Source of the DNA: Blastocladiella britannica | Taxonomy: Eukaryota > Blastocladiomycota > Blastocladiomycetes > Blastocladiales > Blastocladiaceae | Assembly (NCBI GenBank): GCA_025349905.2 | Contig: MU624733.1 | Coordinates: 1 to 27,502 of the forward strand | Direction: 5' to 3' | DNA: 27,502 bases | In this document: positions 19,488-27,502 of the stretch, one piece after another | Layout: every line of letters starts with the position of its first letter | Numbering within the stretch: position 1 is the first letter of the stretch | Translations under genes and position numbers: made by a program | The notes under the pieces: generated by a model | What the model was told of the DNA's origin: nothing | The model's database searches: none | The model's input: only the letters and a program-made list of their open reading frames with translations

Positions 19488-20973
19488 ATGTACGCCCCGC
19501 CCATCCCCGCCTACGGCTACGCGCCCGTTACCACCGCCCCCGCCAATGGTTCAGCTCCTCCTTACGGTGGCGTTCCTCCGTCGACCGGCAACCCATATGC
19601 GCCGCCGACGCCCATGAGCGCGCGTCCGTCCGGTCCCTCAGGAGCATCTTCCCAGCCCAAGGTAAAAATCATTACACTCGATGATTTGATCAATCGATCA
19701 GCATACTTATATAAACCATAAAATTAAAGCCCAAGACCGACGCCCAGAAACTGCACTCCTTCTTGGCCGAGTGCCTGGCCATGGGGACTTTGAAAGGGTT
19801 CAAGTACTTTGAGCTGTACTTGCGCGGCCGTGAAGAATTGCTGATCAGGGTGTACAATGACGCCGACAAGCACGCCAAGTCGGCGGTATGGGGTCGGTTG
19901 CCGAGTTCGGCGGGGTTGGCGCGCATGCAGTCCGTATATTATATTCTTTAGCGGTATAGATGATTGATCGATCGGGTTTTTCACAGGAGCCGGAACTTGT
20001 TGGCCCTCAAGACCCAGCAGCGGTATGTCTTTATTTTGAGTACACGTGAATAAGCAGATCTGACAAAAAATATGTATTGTAGACTTGCGTGGCAGTCAAC
20101 CGACGCGTTGCCCCCTGCCAGTCCGTGCGATCGCGAGTTGGAGCGTGTATGTTTTTTTTTTGTTCACTTTTATCTTATTTTGCTATGACGAAAAGTCAAA
20201 CTCAACATGGCATTTGAAAAAAAAGGACCCGACAAAGACCGCATTCCTGCTGGCCGGGTACGCCAAGTACAAGTGTCCGTTTGTGTGGGTATGGTTTTTG
20301 ATTCTTTTTTTCTACTGGTTCATATTGCAATTAACAAAAAAAATGGGTAACAGCTCCGCACCAACCACGCCAAATTCCGCAACACCCGCCCCGCCGATGC
20401 CTCGGGCACCAACGAAGATGTTCCGCTGAAGCTGGACACTGTAGCCAAGTGGAAGTCGGTTGGTACGCACGTTTCTCCATTCTCCATTGTGCACCACCAC
20501 ACCTCTCTCTCATTACCAAAACATCGGTAGACTCGATCCACGCCAGCGACGTGGTCGCCGAAGTGATTTCGCTTGCGGTCACTCCGCCCCCAATGAATCC
20601 ATACGCGATCAACCACGCGCTGTACGACTCGCTGCCCCTGGAAGAATCCGTGGTGTGTGCGGGCGCGATGGTGGATTTCCTGGGCAAAGTGTACGCGTCG
20701 AGTGCGCCGTACGCGCACCTTGGTACGGTATCACACTCTTCGTAGTGCGCGTGAGCGATCTAACGATACCAACCATACTCCCTAAACAAATTATTAGTGC
20801 TGGCGGACATTGAACGACTGTTCGCGCGCGTGTGGGCCGAGACCGCGGACTTGGCGGCAGTGGACCCGACGTTGGGCGGTGGATCGGCGTCGCCGCGGCG
20901 CGGGTCGATTAACTTGTTGCCGACATCCGCAGGAGCGGCGGCGGCCATGGACAGCGTGGTGGAAACGATTTGA
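19488..20973 (+). CDS. Unrecognised eight-exon protein with Pro-rich N-terminus
   Basis: Exons are 19488-19661, 19730-19929, 19987-20022, 20083-20146, 20226-20288, 20354-20462, 20531-20722 and 20798-20973. They join in frame to 1014 nt or 337 residues, which strongly supports a real gene. Residues 1-58 are low complexity, rich in Pro, Ala, Gly and Tyr (PPIPAYGYAPVTTAP). The rest looks like a folded helical protein: LHSFLAECLAMGTLKGFKYF, RVYNDADKHAKSA, LLAGYAKYKCPFVW, VVAEVISLAVTPPPMNPYAI, YDSLPLEESVVCAGAMVDFL, VLADIERLFARVWAETADLA. No membrane segment, zinc motif or catalytic motif is visible. The C-terminus is Gly/Ser/Pro-rich. I do not recognise the family. It lies 170 bp after EMC5 and 59 bp before TFB1M on the same strand, so it is probably a conserved cytosolic or nuclear housekeeping protein. 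Confidence 0.75.
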
Positions 20974-21032
20974 TTTTTCGTCCGCTCTTTCAAATCCACT
21001 CGCAAAATTGAAATTTAAAAAAAGAGAGAATC

Positions 21033-22347
21033 ATGCCGGCAGCGGCTCCTTCCCCCGCCGCGGTACTCGCACGACTGCCCAAAGTGTCGGACGTCATCAA
21101 GTACCGTCGCACCTCCTATATTAATTAATAGAACGCGTAAAATTCACTGAATATAACCAACAGGGCATATGGACTGGTGGCCAAGTCACAGCTGTCGCAA
21201 AACTTCATTCTGGACATGAACGTGACGGGTACGTGCGTTAGACGGGGGACAGCTACATTGCCATTTTATGTATCTGACCAGCATTGCAGTGGAACAGACA
21301 AGATCGTGGGCATGGTGCAGCCGAACCGCAAGTTGCCAGATCTGCGCAACTCGCTGGTGATTGAGGTGGGTCCTGGTAACGTACTTTTATTGTGTTGATG
21401 TACAATGGTGGTATTCAAGAAATGGCTATGTATAGGACCGGGCATGCTCACGCGGTCGCTCATCAAGGCCGGAGCCAATAAGATTATTGCGGTGGAAAAG
21501 GACTCGCGGTTCTTGCCGCTATTATCGGTACCTATACTTTATATAAATCGAGACTGGAGCTAAATGAATACGCATAAACAGCAACTGACGGACGCGACCA
21601 ACGGCGCTTTCCGCGTCGTCCACGGCGACATCCTGGCCACCGACGGCGCCGACTTGTTAGCGCAAGCCGCGCGCGACTTGAACCACGACCCGACCACCGA
21701 GCCCGTCCACCTGGTCGGCAACTTGCCCTTCAACATCGCCACCCCGCTGTTGATCGCGCAACTGCGGGCCATGGCCGACAAATCGGGCCTGTTTAGTGCA
21801 CCGGCAGGAACCGATATGACGCTCATGTTCCAGCGCGAGGTGGCTGAGCGCATGATTGCTCCTACGGGCGGAAACAAGCGGTCGCGGTTATCGGTGGTGG
21901 TGCAGGCCGTTTCGGGCGCCGAGTTGGCGGGGATCGTGCCGCGGTCGGTGTTCGTGCCCCGACCGGCAGTGGACGCGGCGGTGGTCCGGTTTGTTCCCAG
22001 GGCGGGAGCGTTTCCGGTTCCGGGGGGCATGCTGGCGCTGGAGACGGTGGCGAGGGGCGTGTTTGGGCAGAGACGGAAGACGATTCGCAACAATCTTCGG
22101 TGCGCACCCTTTTTTCCCATTGTATTGGGGTAGACTAGTTTATTTACTTTGAAGAAAAAAACAATTGGATAGGGCAACGTATGGGGATGAGGACGTGGCG
22201 GATGCGTTGATGGAGCGGGTCGGGATCAACCCGGGATCGAGGCCACAGGATCTGTCCACGGCGCAGGTGGTGCGGCTGGCGGTGGCGGTGCATGAGATGG
22301 GTCTTACGTCGTCAACTGGGTCGGTGGTGACAGATGGTGAGGATTGA
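21033..22347 (+). CDS. TFB1M: Mitochondrial rRNA dimethyladenosine transferase (TFB1M-like)
   Basis: KsgA/Dim1-family methyltransferase that uses S-adenosylmethionine to dimethylate two adjacent adenines in the 3' stem-loop of mitochondrial small-subunit rRNA. Exons are 21033-21100, 21164-21228, 21298-21375, 21436-21527, 21582-22099 and 22173-22347, giving 996 nt or 331 residues. It resembles TFB1M throughout: ARLPKVSDVIKAYGLVAKSQ, LSQNFILD, the SAM loop IEVGPGPGMLTRS, VEKDSRFLPLL, RVVHGDIL, the catalytic NLPFNIATPL, MFQREVAERM, RSRLSVVVQ, VFVPRPAVDAAVVRF and GQRRKTIRNNL. A human TFB1M-like start (LPxxxxxIK, then KSQLSQNF) makes it TFB1M rather than the yeast Mtf1 transcription factor, whose catalytic motifs are degenerate. 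The N-terminus has no classical presequence, as in TFB1M. It is the second mitochondrial translation gene in the window, with gatB. Confidence 0.92.
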
Positions 22348-22478
22348 GAGTAGTGATGGGCGAGGTTGAGCAGGTACCGCCACCCGCCCCCAGTGTTCGC
22401 TACTCTCTTTGGCCGCCAAGCAAGAGCAGAATCAATTCAAATCAATCGAATCGAGTAACACATTTTATTGACGACAAC

Positions 22479-25400
22479 ATGGTACGGCGAGGACCTTATC
22501 AAACAATATATGTAAACGAATCTAATATGGTTTTTAATAAAAGGACCCCGACTCCCAGGCCCGCGCCGCCGACATCCAGCGCAAGCTCGACCTGGAGGCG
22601 CAGATGCGCACCGGCGCCATCAACATGCGGGCCAAGCTGCGCGACCGCAACGCCCTGGCCGAGTGCGACCGCACCGTGGCCGAGTGCGACACCCGGATCG
22701 CGTACCTGTCGCAGCAGCTGGCCCGCCTTAACGGTTCTTCTTCCCTGGTGGCCCGTCCTGCCACACCCTCAGTGACGCCCCCCGCCTCAGAGCTGGCCGT
22801 CGCGGTACCCGTGCACTCGTCTCCGTCCCGGGACTCGTTGGCCGGTGCCGGTGCTGGTGCGGGCACTGGGTCGACGCCCGTCTCGCCCGCCCTCTCGACC
22901 CACGGGTCAATGTCCTCGCTGCCCAGCATCGGATCGCTCCCGGCCGCCTCTGCGACACCCGCATCGTCGTCGGGCCTGCTGTCGTACCTCAAGAAGACCA
23001 TCCGGTCCAAATCGTCGTCGTCCATCTCGGCCTCGGCTGCCTCTCCGTCCCCTGGTGCTACTGGTACGGGCATGCCGGCATCGGCGTCCACGTCCTCGCT
23101 CTCCGGGTCGTCCGGCGCACCCGTTCCTCCCCCTCTGCCCCCCAATGCTCCATCCGCTACTGGTCCCCCCGCCCCCTTGGCCGCCGCGTACGCCTCCGAC
23201 CCGCGCGCCGCGTTCGCCGCCACGCTCCCCGGCCAATTGGGCACCATGTTGCTTGAGGGCCCGCCACCGCCCGGCTCGCTCCCGGACCTGGAACCCGCGG
23301 CGTCGGCCGCCACCGACGACGCCGCTGCCGCCATGGCCGCGGCGCCGACCAACCTAGTGGTCACACGCACCGGCGTACCCTTGGGAACGCCCATGATCGA
23401 GTCCAAGATGCGCGACTTGACTTACAAGTTGCATGTGGCCGGAAAGGAAGTAGCGGGGATCCGCAACGACCGCGCGGCCGCCGCCGTGTCAAGGGCCGGG
23501 TCGTCGGAGGAACTGAGCGACGCGGGCGCCGCGTCGGCATTGGCACGCGCCGACGCGCTGAAACGCGCTCTCAACAAGTACGCGGGCCTGTACGTGCCGG
23601 ACCCGTCGTCGGCGCCCACGCCCCCGACGGCTGGGCATCCTGGGTCGGGGCACATTGCGGGTACCCCCACCGCGGCGGCGGCGGCAGCGGCCGCGTCCGT
23701 CACTGGGTCCACGGGCGCACGGGCGCTGGCCGCGTCGCTGGGCGCGCTGCACTTGCGCGACGGCGGGCTCGGCGGTGCTGGCGGCGGTGGCATCGATGGT
23801 GTGCCTCCGCCCGCCGTCACCACGCTCCCGCGCAAGCCCCCCTCGGCCGGGGACTTGACGGTGCACATTGTGGCCGCGCGCGTCCCGCCGTCGGTCAAGA
23901 ACGCGGCATCTCGTGCCGATCATTACGTGGCGGTGGTGACGGTCGACGGCGCGGTCAAACACCGCACGCGCGCTTTCAAGGCGCCCAAAGACAAGAACGG
24001 GTGCGAGACTGAAATCCCATTCAACGAGGTGGTCGTGGTGCCCGGTGTCCCCGCCACCGCCGACGTCGAGGTGGTGCTGGTCGAGGCCGACAAGCACGGC
24101 GTCGTGCGCATGTGCGACGGGTTGCTGTGGTTCCGTGTCGCCGACGTGGTCGCGGAAGCCACGTCCACCACCACCACCACCGGTGGATCGGGCCCCGAGC
24201 AGCAGCAGCAGCCTGAGGTCCACGGGTGGTACAACTGTGACCCGGTCGGGTCGGTGCTGGTCCGGCTGGCGGTGTCCCCCGTGGCGGCGCGTGCACGCAA
24301 GATCTCGCGACTCGGGCGCGCAGGCGCGGTGCGCAAGCGCAAGCAAGTGGAAGCCACGCGCAACGGGCACGAGTTTGTGCTGGCGCAGTTCGCCAACATT
24401 GTGCGGTGCGCGCTGTGCTCCGAGTTCATCGGCGTCTCGTCGTGCTACTCGTGCGAGCAGTGCGGGTTCTCGTGCCACAAGAAGTGCGCGCCCCGCGTCC
24501 TCACCCGGTGCTTGGCCGTGACGCCCAGCGCCCACAAGTCCTCGGCCGATGATGACGACGACGAGCCGCTCCCACACAACATCCCGCACCGGTTCCAGCC
24601 CACCACCAACTTGTCGGCGCACTGGTGCTGCCACTGCGGGCACTTGGTACCCCTGGGCCGCGGGAACGTGAAATGTGGGGAGTGCAGTTTGGTCGCGCAC
24701 AAGGACTGCGCGCTCATGGTGCCCAATTTCTGCGGGCTCAACATGAAGCGCGCCAACAAGCTGTTGCACGAGATCAAGCTCGCGCGGGACATGCGCGCGG
24801 CCAACGCGATTCGCATCGCGCAGCGCGCGCCGTTGCTTCCTGGTGTTTCACCGACGTCGCCGGTCGCGCCCGCGGCCGCCAAGTACCAGTTGGATACCGT
24901 GATGGCATCGGCGTCGGCCTCGACGCTTCAGCAACAACAGCAGCAACAGCAAGCCGCGTTTTTGCTCCAGCAACAGCAGCAGCAGCAGCAGCAGCAGATG
25001 GCCCAGCCGGCAGCATTGCCGCCAGCACCGGCGCCGCAGTCGGTTGTCGCAGCTCATTCGTCTTCTCTGAACCACCCGCTCCCACCCCGCCCGCTCGGTG
25101 CCGTCAGCGATGTGATTTCGGGGTCGCAGGAACTGTTTATGCGCAAGCAAGCGGAGGCCATGGCCAAGCTGCAAGAGTACATGCCCGCGTCGGCCGGTGT
25201 GGGTCTGCCGCAAAAGAAACGCGACGAGCCCGCCGTCGGGTCCACCGCCAAACCCGTGTCGCTGGAAGACTTCCATTTCTTGGCGGTGCTTGGAAAGGGC
25301 AATTTCGGGAAAGTGATGCTGGCCGAAGAAAAGCGGTCGCGCAAGCACTACGCAATCAAGGTGCTCAAGAAGGACTTTGTGCTCGAGAACGACGAGGTCG

Positions 25401-26397
25401 AGTCCACGCGGTCCGAGAAACGCATCTTCCAGGCAGCGAACGCCGCCCGGCACCCGTTCTTGGTCAGCCTTTACGCCACACTGCAGACGGCATCGCGACT
25501 GTACTTTGTCATGGAGTACGTGTCGGGTGGGGATCTGATGCTGCATATCCAGCGCGAGCAGTTTACCGAGCGCAGGGCCAAGTTCTACGCGGCCGAAGTG
25601 TTGCTCGCGTTGGAGTTTTTCCATCAGCAGAAGATCGTGTACCGGTATGTCGTTTTTACGGTTTTTTTTTTTTTTTTTGTACTGTGGTATTCACGCTCTA
25701 CTGGATTTATGCAGTGATCTCAAGCTGGACAACATCATGCTCGGGCTCGATGGGCACATCAAGCTGGCCGATTACGGTCTCTGCAAGGGTACGTTCGCAC
25801 TTTTTTTTTGATCCTTCAAGTAAAGAATGGCAAACTGAAAGAAATAACAACATAGAAAACATGGGCCTGGGCGCAACCACCAACACCTTCTGCGGGACCC
25901 CCGAGTTCATGGCGCCCGAAATCCTGTTCGAGCAATCGTACGGCCGCGCCGTCGACTGGTGGGCGTTCGGCGTGCTCGTGTACGAAATGTTGTGCGGCCA
26001 ATCCCCCTTCCGTGGCGACGACGAGGAAGAAATCTTCGAGTCCATCCTGCACGACGAAGTGCTGTACCCGATCACCATGTCGCGCGACGCCGTGCACCTG
26101 TGCCAGGGCCTGTTGACGAAAGACCCGGTTCGGCGACTGGGGGCCGGGCCTAACGACGCGGCCGAAATTCGCGCGCACCCGTTTTTCCGCGGCGTCGACT
26201 GGGAGGGACTGCTGACGAAGAAGATTGCGCCGCCGTTTGTGCCCAAGATCACGTCGGCTACGGATACGAGCAACTTTGACGAGGAGTTTACGGGACAGCC
26301 GCCCGTATTGACGCCCGTGCAGACGGTACTGGACGATACCGAGCAGTTGGAGTTTGCTGGGTTTAGTTACGTGGCCAACTGGGTCAATGTGGCATGA
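22479..26397 (+). CDS. PKC1: Fungal-type protein kinase C (Pkc1)
   Basis: Ser/Thr kinase downstream of Rho1 in cell-wall integrity signalling. Exons are 22479-22481 (start codon only), 22544-25644, 25715-25788 and 25856-26397, giving 3720 nt or 1239 residues. The order is HR1a (about 2-55), a Ser/Pro-rich linker, HR1b (about 285-355), a C2-like domain (about 437-545), C1A (about 610-658, Cys/His complete), C1B (about 684-731), Gln tracts (about 797-820), kinase (about 911 on) and an AGC tail. Visible kinase features are GKGNFG, Lys940 in [16 protein letters not shown] (Asp1036), DYG in place of DFG (as I recall for fungal Pkc1), activation loop [11 protein letters not shown], turn motif LTPVQTV and hydrophobic motif FAGFSY. 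Without the ATG-only exon, the first in-frame ATG is at 22604 and would cut HR1a; an in-frame TAA sits just upstream of exon 2. Confidence 0.93.
24929..24998 (+). repeat. CAG/CAA repeat encoding Gln tracts in Pkc1
   Basis: Two runs of mixed CAG and CAA codons are separated by AAFLL, in the unstructured linker between C1B and the kinase domain. The second run is an almost pure CAG microsatellite and likely polymorphic. The ABCC transporter has similar tracts in its own linker. Confidence 0.85.
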
Positions 26398-26502
26398 TCT
26401 TCGATCCCTTTTCCATGCATTTCACTTTTTTTTTTTCGTCCTTGCCAAAATACAACAATATAAATTGCAGAATATACATATAAAAAAATAGCATCTTCAT
26501 TT

Positions 26503-27400
26503 TCAGAATTCGCCGCACTCGGTAATGGTCTGTCGTTGTGTTTTGAGATTGAAGTGAGTAATTGGTGGTGCGTTGAGATCGACTTGATCAAGACAACAAG
26601 GTATATACACGTACCACCGGTAATTTGGGTCGCTTATTCGGCCCGACCTGCACGTTCTCGATCTTGCGCAGCGTCAGTAATCCGTCGATCAGTTTCCCAA
26701 ACACCACATGCTTGCCGTCCAGGAACGGCGACGGGCTGCAGGTGATGAAGAATTGACTATACAAACAGTATCACGCATCAGTGAGAGCGGTTAGGAGGGA
26801 GAAAAAGGGAAACTAAAGGTGTGGAAGTACCATCCGTTGCTGTGCGGACCACTGTTGGCCATGGACAGCAGGCCGGCGGCGTCGTGCTTGAGCTCAAAGT
26901 TCTCGTCCTGTTATACATCACACGTCGTAAGTACACACGCATAGATAAGTGGAGGCGGCCGGATCGACCATGATAATGGTACCTCAAATGTCTCGCCGTA
27001 AATCGACGTGCGTCCCGTGCCGTCGCCCTTGAGGAAATCTCCGCCTTGGACCTATTGCATACACCAGTCAGTCATAAATTACAATTCAATTGACGGCCAA
27101 TAAAAAAAACAGTACCATGAATTCCTTGATAATACGGTGAAATGTCGCGTTTTTGTACTACAATTTACACTCTATTAGCGACGCGTCCGTGAATGGTAAT
27201 AAGATAAGACGAACGCCAATAGGAAGGTCCTCGCGCCGGTGCTCCCCTGTACAAAATTGGCGGAAATTCTCGGCCGTCCGTGGACACTTGTCAGCAAACA
27301 ACTCAAACTTCATGCGGCCAATCGGCTGGCCGCCAATGGCCACGTCAAAGAACACGATCGGGTTGTCGGCTGGTGGTGCTGGTGCTGGTGTCGATGCCAT
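26503..27400 (-). CDS. PPIH: Cyclophilin H-type peptidyl-prolyl cis-trans isomerase
   Basis: Cyclophilin of the PPIH/U4-U6-20K type, a nuclear prolyl isomerase that associates with the U4/U6.U5 tri-snRNP through Prp4. Minus-strand exons are 27215-27400, 27116-27157, 26983-27051, 26831-26907, 26615-26756 and 26503-26529, giving 543 nt or 180 residues (human PPIH has 177). After a short Ala/Pro-rich start come [88 protein letters not shown] and [15 protein letters not shown]. The PPIH-type end is [18 protein letters not shown] then TITECGEF. The catalytic Arg in FHR is present. Where cyclophilin A has Trp121 ([10 protein letters not shown]), this protein has Phe ([10 protein letters not shown]). 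It converges on PKC1 with 105 bp between stop codons. Confidence 0.95.
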
Positions 27401-27502
27401 TTATAATATTATGTATACTTTGGGTTAGAATGATGGTTCAAAGAGAATATTTGCAAAGTCCAGCTTGACTCGACCTTGCTCCAAATAGGATAAAGAGAAG
27501 AA
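27401..27502. other. Upstream region of PPIH
   Basis: AT-rich sequence directly upstream of the PPIH ATG on the minus strand, presumably its promoter. No other feature is visible before the window ends. Confidence 0.4.

Noticed and set aside
23489..24769. 426-codon open frame on the minus strand
   Set aside because: Antisense to the C2 and C1 domains of Pkc1. Arg/His-rich composition is typical of a shadow frame.
24625..25700. Long plus-strand frame overlapping the Pkc1 C1B-kinase region
   Set aside because: Out of frame with C1B and the kinase N-lobe. Only its downstream part (25856-26397) is real Pkc1 exon 4.
1..27502. Mobile element, CRISPR, tRNA or viral gene signatures
   Set aside because: No terminal repeats flanking a transposase or reverse-transcriptase frame, no spaced direct repeats and no cloverleaf were seen by eye. 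A covariance-model and repeat search would settle this.

Overview
This is nuclear DNA from a eukaryote with a compact, GC-rich, intron-rich genome. It most likely comes from an early-diverging fungus, and I lean to Blastocladiomycota. The fungal evidence is a Pkc1-type protein kinase C with two HR1 repeats, a C2-like domain, two C1 zinc fingers and a DYG kinase motif. The phylum is inference from overall character: short introns, W-rich repeat proteins and plant-like LRR membrane proteins. No prokaryotic operon, CRISPR array, tRNA or rRNA was seen.

Layout. 1-3000 is a gene graveyard: a W-rich repeat protein broken by stops and a frameshift, an orphan 3' coding piece, and an inverted truncated copy of the first gene's N-terminus. 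3092-8231 (-) is a complete eight-exon ABCC/MRP transporter. 8282-10208 (-) is mitochondrial GatB in five exons. 10388-11640 may hold a minus-strand gene or relic that I cannot name. 12301-14006 (+) is a secreted M14 carboxypeptidase with a Ser/Thr-rich tail and a seven-codon last exon. 14137-18089 is a divergent pair of LRR single-pass membrane proteins: the minus copy is decayed and the plus copy intact. 18769-26529 is dense with housekeeping genes: EMC5 (+), an unrecognised conserved-looking eight-exon gene (+), the mitochondrial rRNA dimethyladenosine transferase TFB1M (+) and Pkc1 (+). A convergent cyclophilin H (-) closes the window.

I rebuilt exon structures by hand from GT-AG sites, reading frame and family homology. 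In every intact gene the exon lengths sum to a multiple of three. Donors are mostly GTATG, GTACG or GTGCG. Introns are about 47-90 nt, and many carry CTCAC 10-50 nt before the acceptor, a likely branch site.

The genes do not form one pathway. GatB (Gln-tRNA amidation) and TFB1M (small-subunit rRNA methylation) both serve mitochondrial translation. EMC5 serves membrane-protein insertion, Pkc1 cell-wall integrity signalling and PPIH the spliceosome. The carboxypeptidase, LRR proteins and ABCC pump face the environment. I found no clear new defence or mobile system. The most unusual items are the intact/decayed LRR pair with one exon per repeat, the broken W-repeat family, the start-codon-only first exon of PKC, and the carboxypeptidase mini-exon ending in WWDWNC.
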